A stretch of DNA of 64,000 nucleotides. It comes from Flagellimonas zhangzhouensis. Its GTDB lineage: Bacteria; Bacteroidota; Bacteroidia; Flavobacteriales; Flavobacteriaceae. Where the stretch lies: positions 1,178,001 to 1,242,000 of the forward strand of contig NZ_FNKI01000002.1 in assembly GCF_900102925.1 (NCBI RefSeq). The letters are read 5' to 3'. Of the stretch, positions 16,387 to 24,963 are shown one piece after another. How positions within the stretch are numbered: position 1 is the first letter of the stretch; every line of letters starts with the position of its first letter. The translations under genes were made by a program, and so were the position numbers. The notes beneath the pieces were generated by a model. That model did no database searches. It saw only the letters and a program-made list of their open reading frames with translations, and was not told the origin of the DNA.

Positions 16387-17757
16387 TTAAAATAAATATT
16401 TAATTTTTCTCAAGATATAATCTGAAATCTTGTAAGGTGCGTAACGCAAAGGTACATCTAGCCAAGTAGCATGCTTTACTATGGATTTATGGTGTGAGAA
16501 GAGTTCAAAACTATGTTTTCCGTGATATCCCCCTATTCCAGAAGAACCAACTCCCCCGAAGGGTAATCTCTTATTGCTGATGTGCACCACTGTATCGTTA
16601 ATGGTGCCTCCCCCAAAAGAATATTGATGCATCAACTTTTCCTGAATTTTCTTGTTTTGCGAAAAAACATAAAAAGCCAAAGGCTTGTCGTATTTGGATA
16701 CTATTTCGTGAATTTCGCTTTCATTCTCATAAGAAATAATGGGTAAAATAGGACCAAATATCTCCCCTCCCATCAATTCGCTATCCAGTTTGGGTTCATT
16801 TACCAATGTAGGAGCAATAAATCGGTCTGTATCATTAAAAGAACCTCCGAAAAGGATATTTTGCCCTTCCAGTTTCTGTTTTAGCTCATTGTAGTGTTTG
16901 GTGGTTGCAATACGGGCAAAATCTTTCGAAGATTCCAAATCTTCTCCATAAAATGAAGTGATATGCTTCTTTAATTCGTTCACCAAAACTTCCTTTTTGG
17001 AAGCATGTACCAAAATATAGTCTGGAGCGATGCAGGTTTGCCCAGCATTCATGAATTTCCCCCAAGCAATTCGCTTGGCAGCCAACGGAATTTTGGCTGT
17101 TTCATCCACTACACATGGATTTTTCCCGCTCAATTCCAAAGTAACTGGAGTTAGTTGTACTGCAGCACTTTTGTAAACAATTTTGCCTACCTGTGTACTT
17201 CCCGTAAAGAAAATATAATCCCATTTTTGGGCTAGCAATGCAGTAGAAACATCTACTCCTCCTTCTACCACAGTAACATACTCTGGCGGAAATACTTTTT
17301 GGATAATTTCTACTATAATTTTGGACGTATTTGGACTAAACTCCGATGGCTTTAGAACCGCAGTGTTCCCTGCCGATAAAGCCCCGATCAAAGGTGCAAT
17401 CACCAATTGAAAAGGATAATTCCAAGGCGCAATGATCAATACCGTACCATAAGGTTCAGGTTGAATCCAGTCTCTTGATGGAAAATTGCTCAACGAACTG
17501 GAAACATGAATGGGCTCACTCCACTCCCCTATATTTTTAATGGCGTGGTTGAGTTCAGCCAATACAAATTGGGTCTCAGTGGCCATGCTTTCAAACTTAG
17601 GCTTTTTAAAGTCGGCATAAAGTGCCTCACAAATGGCATCTTCTTGTTCGGTAATAACTTCACGCAGCTTTTTGAGATACTTTTTGCGAAAGCGTACATC
17701 TTTTGTCTGTTGTGAAGCAAAAAATGCATTTTGATCATGAACCAGTTGATCGATCAT
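16387..17757 (-). CDS. Class 3 aldehyde dehydrogenase
   Basis: The 456-residue enzyme has the ALDH essentials: Asn113 in APWNYP, the cofactor motif FFTGSTQVGK at about 183-192, the general base Glu208 in VTLELSGKNP and the catalytic nucleophile Cys242 in NAGQTC. The short length, early start and the hydrophobic-basic C-terminus ending ISDYILRKIKYLF match the ALDH3/fatty aldehyde group, which oxidises medium- to long-chain or aromatic aldehydes with NAD(P). The C-terminal tail could contact the membrane. It appears to be transcribed alone. Confidence 0.92.
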   Translation of the reverse strand: MIDQLVHDQNAFFASQQTKDVRFRKKYLKKLREVITEQEDAICEALYADFKKPKFESMATETQFVLAELNHAIKNIGEWSEPIHVSSSLSNFPSRDWIQPEPYGTVLIIAPWNYPFQLVIAPLIGALSAGNTAVLKPSEFSPNTSKIIVEIIQKVFPPEYVTVVEGGVDVSTALLAQKWDYIFFTGSTQVGKIVYKSAAVQLTPVTLELSGKNPCVVDETAKIPLAAKRIAWGKFMNAGQTCIAPDYILVHASKKEVLVNELKKHITSFYGEDLESSKDFARIATTKHYNELKQKLEGQNILFGGSFNDTDRFIAPTLVNEPKLDSELMGGEIFGPILPIISYENESEIHEIVSKYDKPLAFYVFSQNKKIQEKLMHQYSFGGGTINDTVVHISNKRLPFGGVGSSGIGGYHGKHSFELFSHHKSIVKHATWLDVPLRYAPYKISDYILRKIKYLF

Positions 17758-17793
17758 GGAGAGTATATTTTTCTAAATATAGCCAAACCCAAC

Positions 17794-17822
17794 AAAAAAA
17801 GCACCGACAATTGCCGATGCTC
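17794..17822 (-). terminator. Rho-independent terminator for the lipoprotein gene
   Basis: Read on the minus strand, AGCATCGGCA and TGTCGGTGCT form a stem around AAT with two mismatches, followed by seven T. It lies 24 bases downstream of the stop at 17846. Confidence 0.7.
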
Positions 17823-17845
17823 TTCAATTCTATTTTAAAGGAAAT

Positions 17846-18634
17846 TTATAGGGTGATTTCCTGTGTAGCTCCGTTAGGATAAATTAATGTTGCAACATTG
17901 TCGCATTCACCGTTTCCGAAATCAACAGTAACAGCCAAACCGTTTTTGGAAACCAACATAGTTCCACTGGTTGCATATTCGCAAGCAGCATTTGCTTGTA
18001 AGTCCTCCAAAATCTCTACTTGGTAAGTATCTTCGTTAACTTCTACAGTCCAAGATCCTCCTAAAGTAATTGTGATATCTTCCAAAGTCTCACCAAAAGT
18101 GATGCTCAACGTTTTATTACCATTTTCCGAGATTAGCGTACCGTCTTCCATTTCAACGGACATATCACTTTCAACGGTTAATGAGATTGTATTGGAATCG
18201 TTGTTTCCAACAATTGTATACGTTCTGGTTCCATTTATTTTAATGGTTCCAACGTAAAAATCAGTGTAGGTTGCAGTAAATGATGCATTCTCCCCTCCTG
18301 CTACGTAGGTTACGGATACCGTTCCGTTTACATTTTCTGTGCCATTGAGCACACAATTATTAAAGGTAGCTTCAAAACCTGTATCGGTATAAGTTGCGCT
18401 GTAACAATCATCTTTGGCGGCAGTAGCTCCTTTGGCTGTATTGCTATTATAAAGTTCTGCAATGGCAAAATCGGCAACTCCAGCAATTTCATCTGTGGTC
18501 ATAATGGCCTCCAAATCTGTGGCAGAAAGTGCTTCGTCTTCACCAGGCATAGCATCTTCGCTACACGATTGGAACGCCAACAAAGCAACACCCATAAAAG
18601 CTAGGGCGTAAAGTCGTAGTGTAAGTTTTCTCAT
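17846..18634 (-). CDS. Putative beta-rich lipoprotein
   Basis: From the ATG at 18634 the protein has a lipoprotein signal (YALAFMGVALLAFQSC, lipobox FQSC), which an upstream start at 18682 would spoil. The mature part of about 240 residues is Thr/Asn-rich and made of beta strands with repeated patterns such as ATYTDTGFEATFNNC, NGTRTYTIVGNN and LTVESDMSVEMEDGT. Two Cys (in DDCYSATY and FNNCVLNG) may pair, and two more follow in the C-terminal part (ANAACEYA, NGECDNVA). No enzyme motif is seen; it looks like an envelope protein of unknown function. It has its own terminator. Confidence 0.7.
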   Translation of the reverse strand: MRKLTLRLYALAFMGVALLAFQSCSEDAMPGEDEALSATDLEAIMTTDEIAGVADFAIAELYNSNTAKGATAAKDDCYSATYTDTGFEATFNNCVLNGTENVNGTVSVTYVAGGENASFTATYTDFYVGTIKINGTRTYTIVGNNDSNTISLTVESDMSVEMEDGTLISENGNKTLSITFGETLEDITITLGGSWTVEVNEDTYQVEILEDLQANAACEYATSGTMLVSKNGLAVTVDFGNGECDNVATLIYPNGATQEITL

Positions 18635-18734
18635 TGGTAAAAGTTTTTGGGTCGTTAGTGAACTAACGCTCAAGCATTCCATTTAGTGTTTTTGTTCATT
18701 ACTATTCGATAAAGTGTATGTGATTTTTAGAGGT

Positions 18735-18812
18735 TTAGATTATTGGATTGTTCAATTTTTAGATGGTTAGATGCCCTTGAACTTGATTCATGCTATTGAA
18801 CTTGAACTTGTA
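18735..18812 (+). repeat. Low-complexity dispersed repeat
   Basis: The 16-base GATTATTGGATTGTTC at 18738-18753 is the exact reverse complement of 45793-45808, and the following GAACTTGAACTTG-type stretch also has inverted relatives near 45850. It is part of the same simple-repeat family. Confidence 0.6.
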
Positions 18813-18829
18813 AATTGTATTTTAGAGCT

Positions 18830-19468
18830 ATGGCAAACACATCAGTGCTTCGTGATCGAATAAAACAGCATTTATTGGCCCAAATTCAGCGAGGTGAGCT
18901 TAAAGTTGGAAAAACCATTAATCTGGCAGCGTTATCACGTGGAACAGGAATCAGTGTCACCCCTATCCGTGAAGCCTTGAGTCAATTGGAACATGCTAGA
19001 ATAATCAAAGCGATACCCAATCGAGGGTTTGTGGTTGCCCGATTAACGGTGGAAGAGGCCAAAAATATTATTGAGACCATTGCCCAGTTGGAGGTCATGG
19101 CATTGGAAGCGTCCAATTTTAAATTGGAAGAAATAGCACATCTGAAAGAATCACAGTCACAGATGATTAATGCCACTTCTATTTCCGAGGGATTGGACAA
19201 ACGATTCAAATTCCACAACCAGCTTATTCAAAATTGTAGCAATAAAGTTTTACTTCAGATTTTACAAGATTTGAAACTACGCTTTCATTTTTATGAATAT
19301 GTTTTCATAAAAGAAGACTCCTTTTTTCAAAAAATGGGCGTTCAAACTCACGCCATTATTGAGGCCATTGCAGAAGATAATATCCCTACCGCGGCACTCA
19401 TTTTAAAAATGCATTGGATGTCGGTTATGGAGCATATGGAAAACCAAATGAACGTTAAAAATGGTTAA
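18830..19468 (+). CDS. GntR-family regulator with FCD domain
   Basis: The ATG at 18830 (MANTSVLRDRIKQHLL) is chosen over a TTG five codons upstream. Residues about 5-70 form a winged helix with the GntR signature INLAALSRGTGISVTPIREALSQLE; residues about 75-205 form an all-helical FCD ligand-binding domain with FKFHNQLIQNCSN and VQTHAIIEAIAEDN. FCD-type regulators bind organic acids or sugar acids with a metal ion held by Asp/His residues, and the KRFKFHN block fits this. Nearby genes do not show an obvious substrate. It is the only gene in its transcription unit. Confidence 0.88.
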   Translation: MANTSVLRDRIKQHLLAQIQRGELKVGKTINLAALSRGTGISVTPIREALSQLEHARIIKAIPNRGFVVARLTVEEAKNIIETIAQLEVMALEASNFKLEEIAHLKESQSQMINATSISEGLDKRFKFHNQLIQNCSNKVLLQILQDLKLRFHFYEYVFIKEDSFFQKMGVQTHAIIEAIAEDNIPTAALILKMHWMSVMEHMENQMNVKNG

Positions 19469-19526
19469 TCTTCTGAAGATCAAAATAAAATAATTCTAAT
19501 TTCGTTTTCAGATAAAAACATTTACC

Positions 19527-19673
19527 ATGCAGTTTTTAAACAAGGAGATAGAAGCACTTGCCAAAAAGAAAAAGTCCCAGTCGTTGATCAAAAAACAGAT
19601 TTCCTGCGGAATTTTCCAAGATTTGGAGGTTTTGGACCTTGATGCCCAAAAACGTTCCAACTCCAAAAATTAA
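19527..19673 (+). CDS. Small basic protein of 48 residues
   Basis: The ORF starts ATG CAG TTT and encodes a very Lys-rich helix: a run KKKKSQSLIKKQ at about 13-24 and a C-terminal KRSNSKN. It has a Cys at residue 27 (ISCGIF). The stop overlaps the last bases of the convergent mobA gene. It is 53 bases after the GntR regulator, so it may be co-transcribed with it. The start, codon use and position support a real gene, but there is no recognised family and a chance ORF is possible. Confidence 0.45.
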   Translation: MQFLNKEIEALAKKKKSQSLIKKQISCGIFQDLEVLDLDAQKRSNSKN

Positions 19674-20257
19674 TTATCCTTCCCATTTTGGATGGCATTA
19701 AATTCATCCAAAGTATTCACGTTTAATAAGACCTTATCATTTGCAGGTTGAATTAGTTCAACATCGGCATTTGTCAAAAATCGTTTTGGACTTCTAGAAT
19801 TGGTTTCAGCCAAAAAAGATGTTGCTTTTTCCAATCCATGAGGCTCCCAAATACAAGCCAAAGGTTCGGGCTCCCCTATTTTGGACCTAAAAGCTGTTGC
19901 ATCTTTATCTGGATTCCTATTTTGAATAAGCTCTTTCAATGTTGCTTCAATTATAAAAGGTAAATCACAGGCCAAAACCAACCAAGCCACATTAGGATGG
20001 GCTTCATGGGCACTCAAAATCCCATTGAAAGGGCCTTGATGTTTATTTTTATCAAGAATATATTCAATTCCTGCGGAACTATCTGATTGTTGCCCATCAC
20101 GAAGACTTAGAAACACTTTAGAACAAATACCGCCCAAAAGTTGGTGCAAGTATTCCCGATGTGGTATTTGGTAATACTCCAACAAACCCTTGTCCAAACC
20201 CATTCGGGAACTGGATCCTCCAGCTAAAACTAACCCATAAAGTTCGGATGGTTTCAT
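19670..20257 (-). CDS. mobA: Molybdenum cofactor guanylyltransferase MobA
   Basis: The 195-residue protein has the nucleotidyltransferase signature LVLAGGSSSRMGLDKGLLEY at about 11-30, the acidic pair in VLACDLPFI and the DGQQSD region, all typical of MobA. It transfers GMP from GTP to molybdopterin to form the guanine dinucleotide form of the cofactor. The upstream neighbour moaD overlaps in function but no other moa/moe gene is in the window, and no molybdoenzyme is seen. Length fits the family. Confidence 0.85.
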   Translation of the reverse strand: MKPSELYGLVLAGGSSSRMGLDKGLLEYYQIPHREYLHQLLGGICSKVFLSLRDGQQSDSSAGIEYILDKNKHQGPFNGILSAHEAHPNVAWLVLACDLPFIIEATLKELIQNRNPDKDATAFRSKIGEPEPLACIWEPHGLEKATSFLAETNSRSPKRFLTNADVELIQPANDKVLLNVNTLDEFNAIQNGKDN

Positions 20258-20266
20258 GGTTAATAT

Positions 20267-20515
20267 TTAATTCGGTGATGGAATCATGGCAATTTCATCG
20301 TATGAATTTATGCTTTCGTTTTCCTTGGCGTAATTATGGTTCACCGCAAAAAATACGGAAGGTAAACTTTTAAGCTCTGGATATGTGTGCTCCAAGAAAA
20401 TTTTTAAATCTTTCACCGTAGTTGGAATTTTTCTCCCTGAAATATTCGACGTTGGAATGGATAGCGATGGGGTGCCTACAATGTCTTTGGCTTTACCATA
20501 TAAAAGAACTGTCAT
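20267..20515 (-). CDS. MoaD-like sulfur carrier lacking the Gly-Gly tail
   Basis: The 82-residue protein begins MTVLLYGKAKDIVG and contains the ubiquitin-like pattern TTVKDLKIFLEHTYPEL, both typical of MoaD, the small subunit of molybdopterin synthase. Family members end in Gly-Gly, where the thiocarboxylate is made, but this one ends EIAMIPSPN at a TAA, before the usual tail. If the sequence is right, it cannot carry sulfur in the normal way. It lies nine bases upstream of mobA on the same strand. A recent truncation, a sequencing error near 20267 or a changed role are all possible. Confidence 0.7.
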   Translation of the reverse strand: MTVLLYGKAKDIVGTPSLSIPTSNISGRKIPTTVKDLKIFLEHTYPELKSLPSVFFAVNHNYAKENESINSYDEIAMIPSPN

Positions 20516-20732
20516 AAAATCAACCTATTAGTTTTTGTTTTGTTTGAATTTTGGTTAGATAGGCTGGTAGGTTTTATTTTAAGTGAGTGAAATTATTAAA
20601 AATCAAACACAGTGTTGCCATTTTAACAAGGTGAGATTTATTTTAACTTTTCTTTAGATTATTTCCACCAACGGCATATACTTTTCTATAATTTTGAACG
20701 TTCTGCAAGCAGAACCTCAACTTTATTTGAAA

Positions 20733-21815
20733 ATGAAAAACGTATTTCAGTATATCCTCCTTTTTGCTTTTGCACTATTAATTTCTTCTTGTGGTAATTC
20801 CGATGATGATGTAAGTTTCGACATCAACAACAGCGAATTGGGCCTTGGTGAAGAACCCGATGATTGTTTGGGATTTGGAGAAAATGAACTTCTATTATCC
20901 ATTCAGGATGAGTTCACTACCCTGCCAGGAAAGGTGTCTATATTGTTCAAGGTTTCTGATTTAATGGGCAATCCAGTTTCTGGTTTATCAGCTGATGAAT
21001 TTACGATATATGAACAAGGAAGAAACGACGATTGTTTCAATTTGATTTCTTCTTCAGAATCTTTCGCTCGTATTTCACCTAACACTCAGGTGTTCAACAA
21101 CAATACCCTTTTGGTACTCGATTTAAGTAATAGTGTGCTTCAAAGTAGTTTAAATGAATTGAAAGCGGCTTCCACTAGTTTCATCAATAATGTGATGCCA
21201 TCTCCTGCTTCGGAGTCTTTTAAAATGGCCATTTATTGGTTTGATGGTGAAGACGAACTTCATTTATTGAACCCCCTCACCTCTTCGTCTACAGAATTAA
21301 CGGCAGCGGTTGATGGAATTACAGCAGATATCAGCAACGACCCATCCACCGATTTGTATGGTGCTGTGATTAAATCTACAAATATTGCCGAAGATTTATT
21401 GGATGATAGTGTTGATGCGATAGGTGCAGCTTCTGTGGTAATTTTCACTGATGGTACCGACCAAGCATCTCGATATAGTGAGTCTGATGCACTTGAAGCT
21501 GTAGAAAATGCGGACAGAAATATTTCCTACTTCACCATTGGTCTTGGAGCTGAAATTGATACGGAGGTGTTGACCGATATCGGAAAAACTGCCAGTGTTT
21601 TTGCCAGCAATAAGGAAGAATTGGAAAACACCTTTAACGAAATTTCCCAAAGAGTATCCGAACAAGCCAACAGTTTTTACCTTTTTGAATATTGTACGCC
21701 AAAAAGAGATGGTAGTGGAGAAAACAACTTGGTAATCCAAGTAAACCACAGCGGACTTGATGGTGCGGTGCAGACCAAATTTAGTGCCAACGGCTTTACG
21801 GGAGGATGTGAGTAA
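20733..21815 (+). CDS. VWA-domain lipoprotein
   Basis: The ATG at 20733 gives a signal with the lipobox ISSC (LLFAFALLISSCGNSDDD); a TTG at 20694 would bury it. The mature protein has a short acidic region, then a von Willebrand A domain at about 120-310 with the MIDAS-type LLVLDLSNSVLQSS, the Thr/Ser-rich helix and the late strand VVIFTDGTDQAS. The tail has Cys in EYCTPKRDG and ends FTGGCE, possibly a disulfide. VWA domains bind metal and protein ligands at the cell surface. It has no clear operon partner; the DUF1080 protein starts 53 bases downstream. Confidence 0.82.
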   Translation: MKNVFQYILLFAFALLISSCGNSDDDVSFDINNSELGLGEEPDDCLGFGENELLLSIQDEFTTLPGKVSILFKVSDLMGNPVSGLSADEFTIYEQGRNDDCFNLISSSESFARISPNTQVFNNNTLLVLDLSNSVLQSSLNELKAASTSFINNVMPSPASESFKMAIYWFDGEDELHLLNPLTSSSTELTAAVDGITADISNDPSTDLYGAVIKSTNIAEDLLDDSVDAIGAASVVIFTDGTDQASRYSESDALEAVENADRNISYFTIGLGAEIDTEVLTDIGKTASVFASNKEELENTFNEISQRVSEQANSFYLFEYCTPKRDGSGENNLVIQVNHSGLDGAVQTKFSANGFTGGCE

Positions 21816-21867
21816 CCGTATTTAATCCTTATCTTGGGTGTCGATTTTAATTAAACTAAACAAAACT

Positions 21868-22815
21868 ATGACACCCAAACAAAACTCCATTCGGATTTTT
21901 ATTTTCACCCTTTTATTGGGAGTAATTTTTAATGTTCAGGCCCAAAACATCAGCCCTTTAGAGGGTAGATGGGATTTGGAAATGGATTTTATGGGAAAAA
22001 CTTCCCCTTCTTGGTTAGAAATTAGGCACTCTGGTCATGCCACTTTATTGGGACGCTTTGTGTTTGCATTTGGTAGCGCAAGACCAATTTCCGAAGTAAA
22101 AACTTATGGAGAGAACAAGTTCACTTTTAGCATTCCCAACCAATGGGAACCCAAGGGAAGCGATATGATTTTTCATGGCGAATTGGTGGATGATCAATTA
22201 AAAGGAACCTTAATCTATACAGACGGGTCTGTTTTACATTGGACAGGTGTTAAAGCACCAACGCTGGCTTATACCGAAGACCCAAAATGGGATAAAACCA
22301 TTAAGGTTTTTAATGGAAAAGATTTATCTGGATGGCATGTGGATGGTGAGAAAAACCAATGGACCGTAAAGGATGGAATTTTGACAAGTCCAGAATCGGG
22401 TTCCAACTTTATCACCGATCAAAAATTCCAAGATTTTAAATTGCATGCAGAATTTCGTTTTCCAAAAGGAAGCAATAGTGGCATCTATTTAAGAGGAAGA
22501 TACGAAGTTCAAATTGTGGACAGTGAAGGTTTAGAGCCTGCCGATATTTATATTGGAGGTGTTTATGGCTTTTTAGAGCCCAACCAAAATGCGGGTAAAC
22601 CTGGAGGAGAATGGCAAACCTATGACATCACCTTAATTGGAAATAGAGTGACTATTGAACTCAACGGTAAAACTATCATTTCAGATGCGACCATTCCAGG
22701 GATTACAGGTGGAGCTTTGGATAGTAAGGAGGGCGAACCTGGTTCTTTTATGATTCAAGGGGATCACGGCCCCGTTGAATTTAGAAGTTTTGAAGTGACT
22801 CCACTAAAAAAGTAA
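21868..22815 (+). CDS. DUF1080 family secreted protein, large form
   Basis: From the ATG at 21868 the protein has a cleavable signal peptide (IFIFTLLLGVIFNVQAQ). A GTG ten codons upstream is rejected. Residues about 25-110 form an extra beta domain (EGRWDLEMDFMGKTSPSWLE, HGELVDDQLKGTLIYTDG), and about 125-315 the DUF1080 fold with KVFNGKDLSGWHVDG, FRFPKGSNSGIYLRGRYEVQ and FMIQGDHGPVEFRSFEV. DUF1080 proteins are concanavalin-like; some are 3-keto-disaccharide hydrolases. The acting site would be outside the cell or periplasmic. It faces a second DUF1080 gene across a shared terminator. Confidence 0.82.
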   Translation: MTPKQNSIRIFIFTLLLGVIFNVQAQNISPLEGRWDLEMDFMGKTSPSWLEIRHSGHATLLGRFVFAFGSARPISEVKTYGENKFTFSIPNQWEPKGSDMIFHGELVDDQLKGTLIYTDGSVLHWTGVKAPTLAYTEDPKWDKTIKVFNGKDLSGWHVDGEKNQWTVKDGILTSPESGSNFITDQKFQDFKLHAEFRFPKGSNSGIYLRGRYEVQIVDSEGLEPADIYIGGVYGFLEPNQNAGKPGGEWQTYDITLIGNRVTIELNGKTIISDATIPGITGGALDSKEGEPGSFMIQGDHGPVEFRSFEVTPLKK

Positions 22816-22832
22816 ACCAATCTACAAGTAAT

Positions 22833-22864
22833 AAAAAACCCCGCTCTATTGGCGGGGTTTTTCT
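22833..22864. terminator. Bidirectional terminator between two DUF1080 genes
   Basis: AAAAAACCCCGC and GCGGGGTTTTTC form a strong stem with a loop of about six bases (TCTATTG). The A/T flanks serve both strands and end the two convergent genes. Confidence 0.85.
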
Positions 22865-22866
22865 TT

Positions 22867-23472
22867 TTATTGAACTGTTAATGGAGTTATTTTTATATTC
22901 CTCCATTTCACTTTTATTCCGCCTCCATCATGAATTTGAAGTGCAACGGCACCTTTGCCTTCGCCTATTTTTTCATCCTTCAATTCTACCATTTTAACTC
23001 CATTGAGCCAAGAGGTGATTTTTGTTCCAGCAGCTCTGATTTTCATTGTGTTCCACTCCCCCATTTTTAGGTTTTTGTCCAATTCAGGGTCTGGCTTGAT
23101 CAACCAACCTCTACCGTAGGACTCGTAAATGCCCCCTGTGTGCAAACCTGGAGGTGCAACTTCAACTTGCCAACCACTTACTTTGGTACCATCAAAGGTG
23201 GAACGGATAAAAACTCCGCTGTTGCCATCGGCTTCTTGTTTAAATTCTAAGGTCAACTCAAAATCTCCATAGAAATCTTCTGTAGATAAGTAGCCATATT
23301 CTGCTTTTGGCCCGCTTTCACAAATCAATTCACCATTTTCCACGTACCATTTCTCCTCTCCATGGTTCACCCATCCATCCAAATTTTCACCATTGAACAG
23401 GTTAATGGTTTGTTGGGCGGAAATGCCTTGAAATGCCAAAAAGGCCAATGCAATTGTAATCAGTTGCTTCAT
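22867..23472 (-). CDS. DUF1080 family secreted protein, short form
   Basis: The 201-residue protein has a signal peptide (LITIALAFLAFQGISAQ) and a complete DUF1080 domain: NLFNGENLDGWVNHG, YGDFELTLEFKQEADGNSGVFIRS, GGIYESYGRG and the ending VKWRNIKITPL. Typical members act on or bind glycan-like substrates, and one characterised group hydrolyses 3-keto-glycosides. It is oriented toward the larger DUF1080 gene and follows the M14 peptidase gene by 41 bases, so it could be part of the same transcription unit as the peptidase, amidase and 3D-domain genes. Confidence 0.82.
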   Translation of the reverse strand: MKQLITIALAFLAFQGISAQQTINLFNGENLDGWVNHGEEKWYVENGELICESGPKAEYGYLSTEDFYGDFELTLEFKQEADGNSGVFIRSTFDGTKVSGWQVEVAPPGLHTGGIYESYGRGWLIKPDPELDKNLKMGEWNTMKIRAAGTKITSWLNGVKMVELKDEKIGEGKGAVALQIHDGGGIKVKWRNIKITPLTVQ

Positions 23473-23513
23473 AATTAATTGATGTTTATTTAGTTTAATT
23501 TATGTGCTTGTTA

Positions 23514-24962
23514 TTAACGTACAATCAGTCCATTGCCCGTTTTTTGGTCGTTCAATGGTTTAGAAAGATCAATCAAAAATCCATTGATTACCGCGTAGGC
23601 ATATTTCCCGTCTTTTTTCAAAAAGAAAGTAGGATTATCTCCAGGGCCGAGCCTAAATTCATTCAGTTTAAAATCTTTGTTGACCAGAAGAACAGGTAAC
23701 TCGGTGAATTTTTTCTGTTCAGGTTGTTGCGTTTTTACAAAAGCGATTCCGTTTTGAAGCAATTCAAAAGGGTTGGAAAGATTGTCTGTCTCTGCAATCT
23801 TACCCTGAACAATAGTGTAACCACTTGCATCAAAATTTTCGTACCCGTAGTATGTAGATAGATCCCCTTGGTCGGCCACCGAACTTTGATAATAAAAATC
23901 GTTGTGACCTTTGAGGTCCACTTCATTTCTAAAGATGCCCAAATCAATGATGTATTTTTTACCCAATAACTCATAGCTGGCATTCGTAATTTTTAAATCG
24001 AACAGCATGCGGTCGTTTTTCGGGATTTTTTCATAATCCTCTGTGGGAATACTTTTAAAAGATTCGTTGGCAATAGTATACAATGCAGAAATAATGGAAA
24101 CAAAGTTGAGTTTTCGAATCTCTTGTTTTTCTGGATCGTTTTGGTAACCTCCCGATTCAATTAAAATTAGACTGGTACCCCATTTGGCAATATTGTCACC
24201 AAAGGCTCTTGGCTCAAAATCATCACTGTATCGTCCTACCTGGCCAGGCGCATAGTTTTGGATGATATTGTTCATGTACACAATCACTTTCATAGCGTTG
24301 GCACGAACTTCATTAATATCCTTTTCGTAATTGTAGGCTGTGGCCAAATAAGAAATTGTAGCTGGTTTTTCGGTAAGCTCTGCATTATAATACGTGCTTT
24401 GGTCGTGCAAATTGAAACCGAAATCGGCATCTAAACTATCCCTAATCCTTTTTAAAGCTTGACTCTCTGGAGATTGTAAGCGCAATGCATCACGATTGAT
24501 ATCCACACCTAATGCATTTCGTCTTTGGAACACCTCTGCTCCGTCTGGATTGAGCATAGGAAGAAAATGTAATTTGAGTTTGGAAAGAATAACTTCCTTT
24601 TCTTCCTTAAATTCAGGAGCATCCAAAAAATGAAGGATGTCAAAAATAGCTTGTGTGGCAGTTGGTTCATTGCCATGCATTTGCGACCATAGAAAAATGT
24701 TACTTTCACCTGAACCAATGCTGATCAGATTCAAATCGCGTCCCTCGATGCTCTCCCCTACTTTTTGAACTTCAAACTTTGGGTTGGCTTTTAATTCTTG
24801 AATCAAAGGTTGAATATCGGAATGCTTGATTCTTCGTTTTCCTATAGAGGTCTCTTTATATTGCTCGTAAGAATCGTAAAGCTTGGTGGTGATTGCGTCT
24901 TGTGCTTGTGCTGAAATAGCAAACAAGCCAATGGCCAAAGCCCATATTTTTTTGATCATCAT
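23514..24962 (-). CDS. Secreted M14 zinc carboxypeptidase
   Basis: The double Met at 24957-24962 gives a good signal peptide (KIWALAIGLFAISAQAQ); an upstream ATG at 25007 does not and overlaps the amidase. The M14 fold shows the zinc ligands in LWSQMHGNEPTATQ (His and Glu) and the later His in NLHDQSTYYN. The catalytic Glu is in ILIESGGYQND. M14 enzymes remove C-terminal residues from peptides or cell-wall peptides. A conserved C-terminal beta region is present (PTFFLKKDGKYAYAVINGF). It is in line with the amidase and 3D-domain genes on the minus strand, suggesting joint turnover of wall or peptide material. Confidence 0.88.
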   Translation of the reverse strand: MMIKKIWALAIGLFAISAQAQDAITTKLYDSYEQYKETSIGKRRIKHSDIQPLIQELKANPKFEVQKVGESIEGRDLNLISIGSGESNIFLWSQMHGNEPTATQAIFDILHFLDAPEFKEEKEVILSKLKLHFLPMLNPDGAEVFQRRNALGVDINRDALRLQSPESQALKRIRDSLDADFGFNLHDQSTYYNAELTEKPATISYLATAYNYEKDINEVRANAMKVIVYMNNIIQNYAPGQVGRYSDDFEPRAFGDNIAKWGTSLILIESGGYQNDPEKQEIRKLNFVSIISALYTIANESFKSIPTEDYEKIPKNDRMLFDLKITNASYELLGKKYIIDLGIFRNEVDLKGHNDFYYQSSVADQGDLSTYYGYENFDASGYTIVQGKIAETDNLSNPFELLQNGIAFVKTQQPEQKKFTELPVLLVNKDFKLNEFRLGPGDNPTFFLKKDGKYAYAVINGFLIDLSKPLNDQKTGNGLIVR

Positions 24963-24963
24963 T

